Of a stretch of 64,000 bases of DNA, positions 38,503 through 53,500 are shown piece by piece. How positions within the stretch are numbered: the first letter of the stretch is position 1; the number at the start of each line of letters is the position of its first letter. Where the stretch lies: contig JASANG010000295.1 in assembly GCA_030248215.1 (NCBI GenBank), positions 532,001 through 596,000 on the forward strand, given 5' to 3'. Position numbers and translations under genes: made by a program. Under the pieces are notes generated by a model that saw only the letters and a list, made by a program, of their open reading frames with translations, did not search any database and had not been told where the DNA came from. The DNA comes from Enoplolaimus lenunculus. Lineage: Eukaryota > Nematoda > Enoplea > Enoplida > Thoracostomopsidae.

Positions 38503-41500
38503 CTGAAACGGTAAACACTGCTGATTCATAACGCGACAAATTGGCATATTATACAATTTGCTCGCAGGGCCGGACAACAATTTATTTACATACGATGCTG
38601 CAGGACGCCGGAAAGCATTAATAGTGAAAAAGTATAGCGGCACCCTTTAGTGGTGCACTCACTTAATGTCAGCGGTATTTCATAATGAGAACACACGTCC
38701 TAACTAATTTTTACAATCACTAAACAATATTTTTTCAAAACTTATAATAGTTATAGCCTCTGCAAACCGCAGTAAATCACATTCAAACAACGCATTTTAG
38801 CATTATGTAACTTTTCATTTAAATCAAATCTTACCGAAATTTCACAATCAATCGCGTGCAATTCCATGCGAAGTTGTTGTTTTTCGACTGCAGAACAATC
38901 GCTTAAATACGACGAATGCGGATGCAAATCTAACCGGTCTTGAATTCGAATTTTCCGATCCAGTTTAGTTTCAATTTTCTTCTCACGATAGTCAGAGTCA
39001 CATGTGGTCGGCTCGGTGGGCGTTCGAAATACAGCAGGGATATCGTGAACAATGTTCACAGGTTCGACAATGTCTCGACTAACTTCGACTTCTGAAATAA
39101 CGGACAAAAACTATGATAGGTGTACGATTTAGTTATGTTATGGAGGATATTTATTGAAACCCTTGACTGCGTAATTTTTAAACTCTACCATTTCAGATTT
39201 TTAAACTCTACCATTTCACAAAGTTCGAAATAGCCAACTAATGATTGGCTTATAAAAGTGGTCAGAGGTATAATATCTATGGATTTAATATCTAATTGCT
39301 GCAACTTATTGTGCCATTGTTAGATTAATAACAATTATGCACAGACTTAGGTATTCTACTCTCGTTCGCGGCGCCCAACATAAAAAGCCGCAGCAAATGT
39401 TGTATAAAATAAAATTAACGTCTTAATGTCAACCACTGATGACACAATAGCTTCGTCATCCGCTGCAATCGCCAAAACTTCATACCTTTCTGTGGCTGCA
39501 CTGCTACTGCGGCTAGCGGTGGCTGTATACTATCCATCAGAAACGTATTTCCAGCCGATTCCGATCGAACTGCGTTTACTGCAACCGGTGGCGGAGCAAT
39601 AGCCGGCCTTAAACCAGACCCAGAATATGAAATCACCCCAGCGCCATATGCTGACCATATCGACTGAACAGACGCGCCCACAGCTACTCCCTGCGTCGAC
39701 AAAGGGGTTGCAGTTACTGCTGAAGCTGCCTGTGAAAAGTAGTTGAATCCACTGTTGCTACTATTAGTAACAGCGCAGGTCACTAAAGTGTTACCGTGTA
39801 ATTTTTCATTAGGTTGCTTGTTTTTATCAAAAGCAGTACGTTGTGTTTGATGTTTTTCTAGTTGTTGTTTCTGTTGCACTGGTGCCGCCGACAAGGGTGT
39901 TCCAGGCGACTGGCAGTACGTATCGCTCGTGTTAAACAGCGAATCGTCAGAATTGTCCAAAAATTGTTGTTTCATGCTTTCCTTGCTGCTTATAATCCAA
40001 CCATCGGTTTCACGACGTTCAAGTTCCAGTCTAAAATATACGCTATCCACTTGGAAAGTTTAAGATAACACAAATAAAACTACAGCTACTTTCTATCTAC
40101 AATTGTCATTGTGTCTGGAAAATGTTTACGTCCCATTCAAAGTACGGTGGGCATTTGGCTTTTTACCTTGACTTGAAAAAGAACATAGATTAGATTTTAA
40201 AATGTTAATTTAAATTTGTCCTACAGCCCAGAATGCAGCCACGTAATCGCGGTTGCGCCTACAATCGCTGTTTTACGATCGCGGTTGAATATCCTTTGTT
40301 CGCGATCAGTCGCGTAACCGCGTTTACAAACGATTGAAAATTTAATACTACCAAAGCAGTTGCGGTCATAGTTGTGACCGCAGTGACCGTGAGCACTATA
40401 AATCGTGTTTGTGAGCAATTGCTTCCAAGAAAGATCGATCGTGGTCAGAGCCAAGGTTTGCAATGCGACTGCGATTTCGCTTAAAATATTTCCCAAACTT
40501 GAAAATTGCAATGCATTTTTGTTGAATTTTGTTTGCCTACTTAAATTATTATTTGACTTTTTAAAAATAAGCTTTAAGAAAAACCCTGTTTAAAACGTAC
40601 TTAATATAGTATGCGCGTTTCGAGCTTGCCGGAAGTTCTTCTAGCTCTCGCTTGAGAACGTCGACAGATAAATACTGCAAATCCAAAGCGTACTCAGGCG
40701 GAATCTGTGTACTTGGTGTACTGTTATTTGTTGCATTGTTCGCAGGATAATTTCCACCCAATGCGTCCGAATATGATTTTTTTGTAGCCTCAGTAGTTGC
40801 GCTGTTTGCCGTGTTATCTATAACACATTTTAATAACATATCTTTGCAAGTTCACAATTAGTTTATGAATCATGAATAAAAATAAATGCGTAACTTAGTC
40901 TCGCGAAAGTCATAAATTTTGTGACACAATAGACAAAGCTGCGGTGCATTTAGTCACAGATATCAAAATGCAAAAACTCACCTCCAAAGCTGGTTGGCCA
41001 CCAACACGACTGTTCTCCCCCGCTGACATCGGACCAGATGTTTGCAGACGGAGCTTTACGCGTTTCATGTTGTCGTTCCGGTTTAGGAAACTGAATATTT
41101 GTTTTCCTAAATCCATTCATAAAAAACAAACATTTCTCAACATACTACAATGTGACCTTTCCAATTGCTCAATGATAGTTTCAATCTACTTACCTAGCCA
41201 ATCCAAACAGGCTAATAATTTGAGCTTGACACCACACAACATATTTTATATTTTTCAAAACTTCATTAACAGTGAATAATTTCTGAGTAGCCTGACCATA
41301 AAATATCAAAAACCAGTCCTGCAAATATAGTAATAATCTCTAAACTTTCTATAAAAAGACAATCTAATATTTTAAATACCTAGCTAACCCAGACGAACCA
41401 ATAATTTGTACCGGCGCGCGAAGTGCGGCCAGCAAATCAGCGCGATCTCGATGTTTTTGATTTCGCATCGCCAACTGATATGCCTTCGCAGCTCCGCAGA

Positions 41501-44500
41501 GTAAGAACGCCGTATCATCATCGTCCTGTAGGACACTAGACGCCACTTGGGCGCTAACAGTATCGCTATTATAGTCAAATTCATCATTGCCGGGCGAGCC
41601 GTCATTTTGCTGATACGAGGCCGATTGTTGCAGTACGGCGACAGCAGTCGTTAAGTCACCATCGGCGCATTTTCCCACAGATGCATCGTATATCGATGTG
41701 GTCTCGCGACGCGCAGACGCAAAATCCAGCGCGCTCGGTCGAGAATAGCCTTGAGGATCTAAAACCAAATACTAAAATAGCAGAGTACAATTTAAACGGG
41801 TTATTAGCTATGATTTAATTAATTTAATATTAATAACCTATTTAACAGCTTCCACGTAAGTACAACAGGTTAGATATCTTTTTAGATCCTATGCTTTTCA
41901 TGCTTGATATTTCAAAAACTATACTGGATTGTAGATTAGTGTGAAATACAAAATCCAATGTATTATTGCACTTAAGCGAACTAAAGTAATGCCGTTACGA
42001 ATAATTATTTCACATATACCAATGACGTTGCTTCATAGTATGTAACATTTTATAAACTTTGCTTTGCTGGTTATTAACGTACGTAACTAAAAATTGCACT
42101 TATATATCTAACATTTCCAATATATAACCTAATTTCTTATGACAATTTAATATCTTCACGAGATCACGATAATTCCATTTTCAAATCCATATTAATTTAT
42201 TACAAAATATCGATACCAACTAACCATTTAACAATTTTTCATGGTCGACATCTTTTAGCCTTTTGAGTATTACACTTTTTCGCCGATGCAACAATTCTAA
42301 ATTTGCTTGTTTCTCCTTCAAAATACAAGACAAAATACAAAGATGTTATATTCTATCGCTCGTTGCTGAACAGTTTAAGGGTGTCCAGGGTATTGGTACA
42401 TCACACTTAATAACATTCTTGAAAAGGCTGCAGCAAATCGCATTGATATTATTTCCAACGTGCAAACCTAGATTAAAAATAACGGCACAGATTAGTATCC
42501 GGTGAAAGCAACCAGAAAGATATACGTGCACAAAAACAAACCGTGCCATAAAGGGATGTAACAATTCATCGGCGTCGGCATTAACCTGCACTTTTCGTTG
42601 AATGTCGGCACCGGCATTACAAAAGAACCGCCGGTTCTTTGCCGATATGTTTTGCACATACCGGTGAGTTGGTATGCAATCAATGCGTCTGATCAGGGAA
42701 ACTCTTATTTCTCTTGGGTTCGTGTTAAAGAAATTAATTCAGGGGAACCGTCGTCATAAAATAATAATCTTCTACGGACGTAATGTTGCATCCTGTCTGT
42801 TCTTTAAGTATCGTGTATTAAAATTGGAATCGCCGTCAACATAATTTCAAAACAAAAATCGGCATTGGTACCGGCATCTACATAAAATTTACTATCGGCC
42901 CACCACTAGTACAATGCTTCTAAAGTCTTTAAGAGAGTAAGACAGATAAACAAACTTACTGTGATTACCGACATTCCAGACGCGCCGTGCGAACAATGCA
43001 AACCGCTCCCAAGCTTCGTCGAGCTAACGTCCGTCTGCCAGTTACTTTTACCGGACGTATACTGCAAACCAGTTCTATTAATCGAACCGCTTCCAAGCTG
43101 CTGCCGTACTTCATGATTGATCACGCATTCACGAGAAGCCTGCGTTATGTGCGCCCCTCCTGCATCCACGCCGCCCTCCGAAATCCCACCATTGTTCTGA
43201 TTATCGCTCTGAGCTTGGCTACTTTTTACCGGCAGAACCCCGAACACCCTATCGTTCGAGGTCGATACGGCCGGCCGGTTGTCTGCTGATCCGACATCTT
43301 CAGTCACTTCTGTCTCACTCAGGAATTTACTATCACTAACCAACTTTGGCACCTCTGTCGCATAATTTGAACCAGTGAACAAAACGTTTCCGTAGCTAGA
43401 GTCATAATTAAAATTACCATTGTCAGTGTTTGTTGCTTGCAATCCAGTATTATTATAAGATGATGATACTACGGCATTAGAATTGCCCGTACCACATGAG
43501 TCTTTTAACGTTGTGACAAAATCAGAATTGCACCCACTCACGACCAGCTGGCTTTCACCGTTTTTTGGATTATCACTGGCTAGTCTTTGCGGCTGCAGTT
43601 GCTGTTCTTGATTTGACCAACCAGCCGGTAGTGATGTGTTTTGTTGTTGTCGTAGTTTTTCATGTTGTTGTTGTTGTTGTTGCGCAGTCTCCAGAGACTG
43701 GTAAAATGTTCGACCATCAAACGTGCACAAATTGCTGCCTCCCATGCGAGCAGCACTGTTAAAAGTTTGAGTTTCACTCGGATGGACTACATACTCTGAT
43801 CTTTGATGAACAAGATTTAATGTCAAATTTCCCATCAGATCCGTGCTAGTCGCCGAATAGTGCGGCATTACTGTACCCAAAGCACTAATTCCTGAAAAGA
43901 GTTTACTTTGTATGAGTTGCTAGTTCAAATTCATTGACGGAGTTATAAATAAAAGCGTATACACATACAGCTTGCACAAATCTGCAAGTTGTATGTAGCT
44001 GCGTTACAAATTTCGAAACGCACAAGAAGAAATCGTGTTACTTCCGGCATAACATTAATTATTTCAGTTATAAAACAGCGTAAAAGCGGGCCTGTTTAGC
44101 GGGAAATTATGGTGACATACACACCCTGTCAACAACTTGTACACCTTTCGTCAGAAAACATATAATGCTGTGGTCTCAACAACGGCGCAACCTACAAAAC
44201 CATTCACAGTTTAAAACCAATCTCCACCCTCTATTCAGGCCCTTGCTATACCTGCAAATATGGTTTCCTTAAATTTTTAAAAAATTATACAATATGAAAA
44301 ATTTACAAATTTTATTTTTCGGGAAATTTTAAAAAATTAGTCGACAATTCAACTTACCTTGGTACCCGTTACCGAACGCAAACGGCTGTGGTTGTTGAAA
44401 TCCAGGCGGCAACGGCTGGACGACTGCAGCGATAGCCGGAGCCATCGCAGTTTGTATACCACCAGCGGCACTCGGCACAAGAACTTGTGCAGTCGGCGCC

Positions 44501-47500
44501 GGTGTCAGAATTGCCGCTGGACGATTAGCAGTAATGCTACCGTCGGCAGCAACAACAGCGGTTCCGACGGAACTAGCGGCCTGCGCTGGTAATGCACTTA
44601 GTGTCGCTGTTTGAATTGGTGCAAATATCTGTGGCGGTTGAATGTGACACGGTGTTGTGTGTCTACAAATTAATAAAAACGAGGTAGATCTTCGTCATAA
44701 TACAATAACGTGCTCTACATCATTTGTCTGCTTTCGGATAGACGAAAAATATCAAAGCACCACAATAGCATTCCAACGGCACGAATATTATTGAGGATCA
44801 AGAAACAAGCCTCTCCGTTTTGGCAGCCGAATCATAACAGGGTAAAGTTAACGAGTGGTGAGCGAAATTCAAATTTGACAGTAGGCGTACTAAGGAAAAA
44901 TGGGAAAGGGACAGTTCAGTTTATTACATACACTAGCGACACTGATTGTGGTAAGGATTTTTCTGTTCAACGTAATGCAATTTTAGAGTTTCTCACTCAT
45001 TCTGATGAAAACCGTGGAAAGTTTTTGTGTGCGATAGATATCAATACTGAAATTCTTCGACAAAACATAACCTTTGAAATTCTTCGACATTCGACAAAAC
45101 ATAACCTTTAAAGCTTATATTTATAGCGTGCTGTTACAGGAGAGCATCCCGCAAAAAATGGCGTAGGATAGTGCCTAAATACAATTAGTGCAGGTACATT
45201 TTATAGCGCGCAAATTTAGCTAATTTGTATAATTATCAAAAAGTCATCATCCACCCTTAGTATTACCATACCCTGAAGCGACAAGTTCTGGAGTCGCAAT
45301 TGGCTGATAATACTGTGGCGGACACCAGTAGATTGTTGACGTGCCAACCGTGAACGTAGCGGCCGTGGTAGGCGCAGTAGGCACGGTGGAACCAGTAGAC
45401 ATCACACCAGCGTTGTAGTCATACATATTCGATGCGGGGGCTGAAGGTAACTGTGACGGAGGCCGCTGTTGAATTTCGTACGATCTCGCTTCGTTTTGCT
45501 GCGAATAAACCGGGGCGACCAACCGTGATCTTTGTTCTACAGGCCGCCGGTAAGCTGATCCTGTGCGAAACTGAAATAAAAGAAAAAATTGTTGTAAACA
45601 CATTAATAGTATTTATCAAATCTTCGTTACAAAATATTCAATAGTCAAAAACGTTTCTAATTAATTTGGTACATGAAGATATTAAAAAGTGAAACAACAG
45701 TAAATATAATGAATTAACAAAGTTTCTAATCATTTTATTAGGTGGCGATAAACGTGTAGAAAATTGAAAACTTATAAAATACGAAAAGAACATTGGATAT
45801 TTTGCGAATTAGGAGACACACAATCTAATTTTATAGTAACCTCGATGGTTTGCTGTAATTTGTACAGCGCTTGAAAACTTATTCATATCTATAGTTCCGG
45901 CTTCTCGTCATATATTTTCCAACAGCCATTACCTCGAATTTCCAGTAAGGCGAACCTTTCAAAACATTGTTATCGACTAACTTTCGCAGTTACCTGTTGA
46001 GTTTCAAGCTCGTCAGCCAGAATTCCACCAGTGCTCTGATTCCATTGCTCTTGTCTTCTTACGATACCACCTTGTGTTAAACTTTCCGGCACCCTCGTCG
46101 ATTCATTCAAATTTTGCACCTGTTCATGGTGGCTGCCAGTATTTTCGCTAACACTATTCATTAAAACTTGAATGCTCACACTTGAGCCATGCTGATGACC
46201 AAAGTCGCTATCTGGTGATCTGTCAAAATGTGACGTCGCAGAGCCAACCGCAGCATAACTTGCACGGCGTCCGCTGTTATTTGAACCTGTAAATTCATTC
46301 TGATGCATTAACAGTTTCAAACACTGTTTACTTTGGCTTTGCAGTAAAGGATTTTGACCTGAAAAATTGGTACAATGACGATTTAAAACAATTACGAAAA
46401 ATTTGGGAAACGTAAGGGACCAAATGTCAGTTTTTCCGACACCTGAAATACAATATTCCCCCAATATTCAGAGAACACTGCAACATTAAACAAAACCTGT
46501 TCCAAGGTATGACCGTGAAAAACTATACAATGCTTTAGGTACCTGTCAAATTATGCTGCGATGCAGATGTTAGTGGTTGCTTTACAACAGGCGCTACAGG
46601 TATCACTGGTATATTACGTCTTGGCAGGCTAAAAATAACAAAATCCGAAACACTAAAAAACTGTGCCCGTATTTTCGAATATGTTTAGCACCAATCACTA
46701 ATTGGTGCTGTTCCAATTTTGAGTTCCGCAACAGCAACAATCCGCGCGTTAGAAAACCTATCAGTAACATGTGATCGCTGCTACATACATTTGACAATAC
46801 GGGCAAAAGACTGTATGCTTGGATAAACCAATAACAATTGGCACTAAATGAACGGAGAAACAAACTATTCAACATATAATCCAATCAATATCCCAATACA
46901 TTGCTCAATTTCATAACACCAACACCACAAGTCTATCATAAAACTTGTTTGTTTAGAATGGAATACCAGCATGGTCTACTTACTCAGATTTGATATTCCG
47001 GCTAGCAACTGAACTAGCGTTTTCATCATCGTTTTGGCGACGTTTTGCAACAACGTTTCGAAACCCCTGCTGTTGATCGTCTTTCGAATAAGGCTGACCT
47101 ACAAATTTATTGGCAACCAGAAGTAAACATTTTGTTCCAAAATCAGGTGCTGGAATCACAAGACATATGCGTTACAAAGCCTATAACTATTTCTATATGT
47201 GCTTCAAGCTTATTTGACAAATGTAACCAAATAACTGAAAAATGTTAATCCACCTATGTTGATGTTCTGTGTAGTAAAATTTTTAACACACGTACCAAGC
47301 TCTAAAGATATGGAACTAAGTAAACCAGCCAACCATTCGGTTCTAAGTGACTCTCAATTTTACCTGAAACCGATTCGTTACACCGACGTGACGCGTTTGC
47401 GTACTGATTTGTCTGTTGGCGTTCATCTTCAGCAAATGACATATTGTCAAAATCGCGTGCCATTTCGTTATAATTTCGATTTCCCATTACTCTTGCGTGA

Positions 47501-50500
47501 TAGCGATAGCTGTAACACCAAATACTACAACTGTATTCTACCAAATTTGTTTGTACAAAAATCCAATGCACAGGTTAATTCTAGTCTAATATCAGCACGT
47601 CACATATCATGATTTATAGCCAGTGGTCATTTCAAATAGCCATAAGAAGACCTAAACATATCTGGCACCACCCAAAGTTGCTATAGTTTAGGTTTGCTAA
47701 CCATGCCTGGTCAAGACGCTTAAAATTTTTCTCTCTCATACTATTTAAAAATAATCTTGGACACGACCAATTTCGATTTTCATAATCTTACCTAGCCAGT
47801 TCTTTCGCCGAATGTGCGAACGTGCACGCATCTCCACGCGGACATGGTCTATGCTCCTGCATATCGCGACACATCATTGTTTTGAATCGGCCTGCAGCCA
47901 AGGAGTCCCTGGAATTTTATATTAACACGAAAACTAGGGCATTAGTAAGAAACAAAATGGTTGCGTGAACGGCATTTTACGTTCACAAATATCGACAGAA
48001 ACTGAGATATTTATGTAAATCTCAGCATCACGATCTTTTAATATAGTGATAAGCAAAACCCCGCACAAAATCTAGCCATAAATTTTGTTTTAGTTCCACC
48101 TAATTCCGCGTACGCAAAACTACAGGTATAAGACCGCGATGCTAAGTACAAAGAAACACAACGACGGTAAGCACAATAATATCGCAACTCCAAGAGAAAC
48201 TGTACCGTCCGCCAGATCTTCTAGCGCTATAGCGCACTTGTGCGTCTATCACACTGCGAACACTTCGTATAACGTCGACCAATTCGTACCAACTTGGCGG
48301 CGTCACATCTTGACATTCTTAAAGCACTACCAAAATATACGCATTTATAATAGCAGAAATCGATAACGACCCTTGGATAATGCAACTGAGTACATTATGT
48401 ATAAAAAATAACGTAAAAAAAGTACGCCATACCTTCTTGGTAACCCATATCATTCTGGGGAGGTATGAACTTCGTAATTAAAAATATTTGGTAGGCGACA
48501 TGTTTCGTTCAATATTCCAGGAATTCAAATATTCCTTTTAACATATTGCACAACGCAAAAAATTTGGAACTCACGTAATCTAGCCTGTGTTATAATAGGT
48601 TTAGATATGCTATGCTAACGTGCCGTAACACTAATTTGAAACAAAACACAACAAAAGTTATCCTAGATCATTAAACTTAATTAATATCGAGTCTGCGAGC
48701 TAGCGTGTTTAACCAAAGCCCAACCATGGGTCGACCAGTGCAATCAGCAAAACGACAAACACTTTACACTACCAAATACCAAGAGCTTGTCAACAGATAT
48801 ACCCATTATTGCACTCACCTAGTGATGTATCAATCGCAGCGAGTTTTTCAAAATGACTTCGTTGTGCGCACAAATTCTCTGGATCTCCATTACGCTGCAG
48901 AACGACAAATAACTCTTGTATCGATTGTATAAAAGAAGCCGGCGTTTGAAGCTGAAATAAGAACATTTTGACTATTTAAGCAAAGAATCTGCTAGCGCTC
49001 AAGTCATTTTAAAAATGAAGCAACGACAGAAGTGAGATTTGGATCGTATTTGCGTTGGAAACGAAAACACTCGGTACAAAACGGCGTTTTAAAACCTAAC
49101 TACAACGCAACCTTTCACTTTAACAAAAGACAGGTTTCCGACTTTATCATAGATCGGCACCACGTGTTCTGGCATGAAATATCTGTATATATCCATATAT
49201 CCGAACACATATCTGGCAAGAACGGCCAGAGATGTAAAATATCCGATGCTCCTCATGAAGTCTTCAGTATTCTCCTTTTTAGGAAGTACCTTATCAATAA
49301 TTGACTGCATATGCGAGCGATGCGCCTGATCTCCATACAATAGCGCGGACCACTGATCTTGCGAAATTCTTAAACCAGATTCTTGAGCCATTTGAACTAA
49401 CTGACTGTCATGTTCACGACGTAGCGCTTCATAATTGCGAAATTCTTCTTTTAGCTGCATTAATGAGGATTCTCCATCGCGTTTGAACACCTTCAACACA
49501 ACAATACTAGATAATACCTACCGATGAAGGAAAGCGCAAATCCAGACATTTACAGGTACAATAATTTCTCTCCAAATTTCGCCTCCACCAGCTTTCTTCT
49601 GGTTGTGGGGGGTTTGCAATCACTCGACAACAGCCTAGAAAATCCCCAGAGTATAATGATGCAATAACACGAACAAAAACAAATCCTGGTATAAAAATAA
49701 CCAGGTTGGGACTTTTGTAGAATCGCGGATATTCAGGAACATTTTAGATTTCGAACTGAAACTGTTCAAACACTTTTTATACTCTCGAACATGTCCTAAA
49801 AACAATTTTAGTATTATTTGTTTTTCCTTCCGTCTTTTCACTATAAGTTTTTATCAAAATTACAAATAATTTCTTAATCCTGAATGTTGTCTACGCTCAA
49901 TAACAAATGCAAAGCAATTTTACAACAAACCATCCTTACATTAAAACACGACGCACGATATAGCAACTGAACCACATGACCAACACTTGTTTTCGACGCT
50001 TGCGGGTAATCTTTTTCCAAATTCTGGACCACGTACATTACGAGGTTTTTCCGTGAAATATGGGCACCCTCCGACAGCGTAAGTAGTATCAATTTCAACA
50101 CTTCTTCTTGCATTGCTGCAAAACCATTGGCGCAGATATAACCTTTAACTAATCGCCATGGAATGGTATATATAACTATTAAAAAAATTGAATAAATCCA
50201 GAGTACTTATTTCAACATGTATTGATATTTGAATTTTTTCTGTTGCTTACAAGTTATCTATAAAAACTGCACGTTCAAAAATGACCATTATCAAAGCCAC
50301 TCAACAAAAGCACTACAATTTGCGTATAATTTATTGTAAAAAGGTTCAATTATTATGCCGCACAGAAATTTATCAGATTACTTACACTACGAGCTTAAAT
50401 ATATAGTGTTTACCTGGTCCTAAAAACTGGCAACCTCGTGCACGAACTGCAGCCCATAAATTCGCAGTTAAATGATTGGGATTTTGTTGAACCAGCAAAA

Positions 50501-53500
50501 TTTCTGACAAACATCGCTCACCAACTGCTCTACAAGCACGAAGCATTCTGGTTCGCGCATCTCCAAAACCAATTAATCCTAAAATGTGAAAATAATCATT
50601 TTAACGCATCATGCTACTGTAGCAAACAATATGAGTATACATTAAGGTTTTCTTGCAAATTTTCGTCAAAAGTGTTGCACTACCTATACATAAATGCAAT
50701 TTGCATACAGCATATTTGTACATAGATAGATGTTGCTTTTTAGAATAAGAGCAAACATCCCAGTAAACCCAATTAACTTCTTGCATTAGGTGGTAAGTAA
50801 GCTAATTTCCAACGGCTGTAAACTGAATTATATTCCGAAATATTGCAGGCATGTACCAACTTACGCAAAAAATTCCAGTATAAACAAGTGATTCGCTTAA
50901 GTAACTGATATAAAAATATTACAGCGCTCATGTTATACCTTGACTAAGCATGGTCATAACTTTCTTCTGCAATGCTCGACTCAACGTAGGACTCCAAACG
51001 CTTGCTCCTGCAAATTCTCAAATAAATCAATGTATACCTAATACAATAAAGATTGTTCGCTACATATACACATAGGCTAGAGATGTCCCAAAGCCAGAAT
51101 TTTACCCGGGACCGGGGCCAGCAAAAATACAGTAAAGTTCAAATTTTCGGTACCTTTTGCGTAAGCATGTACGTGGGAGCACAGTACCCACGCGACTTTC
51201 TGCGTTCGGCGATGTAAAAACTTACTGTGCTGCGTTCGGATTCTAGCTAAACTGTGCCACGGGATGTTTTGCCTAGACATGTGTAGAAACTTACTGCTGT
51301 GCTGTTGTAGTGTTTACACAAGAAGTTTACACAGTAGCAATGTTTTGGTATGTGAACCAGTACATGGGTGGTACTACATTCATATTGGTTGGCGGTCGTT
51401 CCTTGATTTTATTTGTATTCTGTAGAGCTTAGTCACGCACTGTACGAAGCGAAGGCGTTTTCAGTAAGCACTGTTGGAGAAGCAGGGTAGAAACAGAGAT
51501 GCGATTTCGGTTAAAATTAGATTCACAATTAGTTCTGATTCTGATTAGAAATTTAAAATATTACAACACGCGAACTTTTCAGTTCCCATTTCAATATTTA
51601 CCAGTCGTACTGGGACTACATTTATTGAGCGAAGCTCTAACACACGTAAGCAATTAAGGTAATATGCAAATTAGTTATTAGCTAACTACTCAATTATCGG
51701 TTTAAGAGGTCTGAAACAATTTATTCAGATTCACCACGCCCAAAAACCTTCAGTATCCCTAATAATTATTGAAATAACTTAACAAGTCCTAATTTTGTCT
51801 TGTCGATTAAGCTAATATGCAAATTAGCTATTAACAAACTATTCAATTATCGGTTTTAGAGGTTTGTAAACAATTTATTAAAATTCCTCACACCTAAAAC
51901 CCCTTTAGTGCTGAAATTAGATTGCTTTTTACCTTAATAATTAGTGAAATATTGTAAAAAGTTCTAATTTAGGCTTACAAACTATGTTAATATGCAATTT
52001 ATCTATTAGCTAACTACTCAATTATCGGTTTTGGAGGTTTGTAAACAATCTCTTCAGATTCCTCGCACTTAAAAACCTTAATGCTGAAATTAGATTGCTT
52101 GTAACTGTAATAATTAGTGAAATAATGCAGAAAGTCTTTATTTCGGCTTAACTAATTATGCAAATTAGCCTGTAGCTAATAAACGGCTTAAAGATTAACA
52201 CCTTAAGATAATTGCTTTTCAAACGAAAAAGGTTTATCAAAATCGGTTCAGCCGTTCTTGAGATTCTTTTCGGACGGAAAGACGGACAGACGGACAATCA
52301 CCTTTCGAGCCCAGAGTACAAAACATAAAACGCTTCGTGAAACTCCGAGCTTCGCTCAATAATCTTGCTGTTCCCATTCCGCTTCCGATATAATCTGGTT
52401 TCGCTTTGCACTCTGTTTAGATTTTTTGGTTTCGTCCATGGTACCGTACGACCTCGGCACCCTCTGACCATGGCCATCTCTAACATAGGTATATATTACA
52501 AACAATGCTTATTTTCAAACACATGCCAAAAATACCCACAGAAGCACATTTGGGTTAGCCCTTAAAATACTTTATGTATTAAATACATTAAGAATCTAAC
52601 ACATATACTAACAAACATACCCCGCTCCGACGGCGTTTTCCGCAAATAGCTTGCGATGTTACACAGTAACTTTTCAATTTCCCAGTAGCGCTCACAGTCG
52701 CCATGTCCTAAATACGAAAGTAATGATCGCACGCGCTCGTTCGGTTGTGAATAGTGGTCAGAAAAGTCAGCTCCGACGACACGAATCAACGGTATGTTAA
52801 CTGAAAAATAATGCTCACCGTAACAATAAGAAAAATAAACTCCAAGCAGTCCAAGCAAATCGCAGAACTTTAGATAAGACCATAGCACAAAACATCATGG
52901 TGTGATAGACGGACCGACTGTCGATTTACCGAATTCCGGAACCGAGTAATGATTTTTTTACGAGAGCCGGACTTTAACTCGATACTTAAGGTTTAAATCC
53001 ACTTTTAAAACATTTTATCAGGGGGTTTCAACCGCCCCCCGCCCTGTTGCCAACTGGGGAGAAAACCTTGAGTGGGGATTTTTACCGACAAAAGCACCGT
53101 TTCTAAGTTATTACCCAAGAAGAAATGCACGATTGCTCGTATAAAGCATGTAAACATACTTTACACGCTTTACCTATTACGTGTTTTTCCACGGCAAAAC
53201 TATGCAAAATAGGTGTTTTTAAGCGAGCAGTACCATAATAGCCCTGCACGAAAATTTTGCAACAAATGCGGTGGATCGAATCCAAGACATACGGTCAAAT
53301 ATAATACCGGAACAGGATATCAAATTGATCTCTGGCTTAAAATTATACTTCACAAAAAGGTCGTTTCGCTAAACTGCTAAGAATACAAAAAAATGTAAAA
53401 AATTTTAAACTTTGAGCCCCGGACTGTTAAACCCTCAACCCGCTAATTGAAATCGCCATGGTTGAACATGTCGTCAAATGCGAAAAATCCCCCACCCAAC

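Noticed and set aside
41090-41090. Downstream acceptor for Roquin exon 18
   Set aside because: It would break the frame into exon 19, whereas the acceptor 16 nt upstream keeps it; kept as a possible alternative isoform only.
42987-43762. Plus-strand frames, including a valine-rich one, over Roquin exon 16
   Set aside because: Antisense shadows of the glutamine-coding repeats of the real exon.
44710-45111. 133-codon plus-strand frame in Roquin intron 14
   Set aside because: Opposite strand within an intron, no domain, and it contains a short local duplication; most likely chance.
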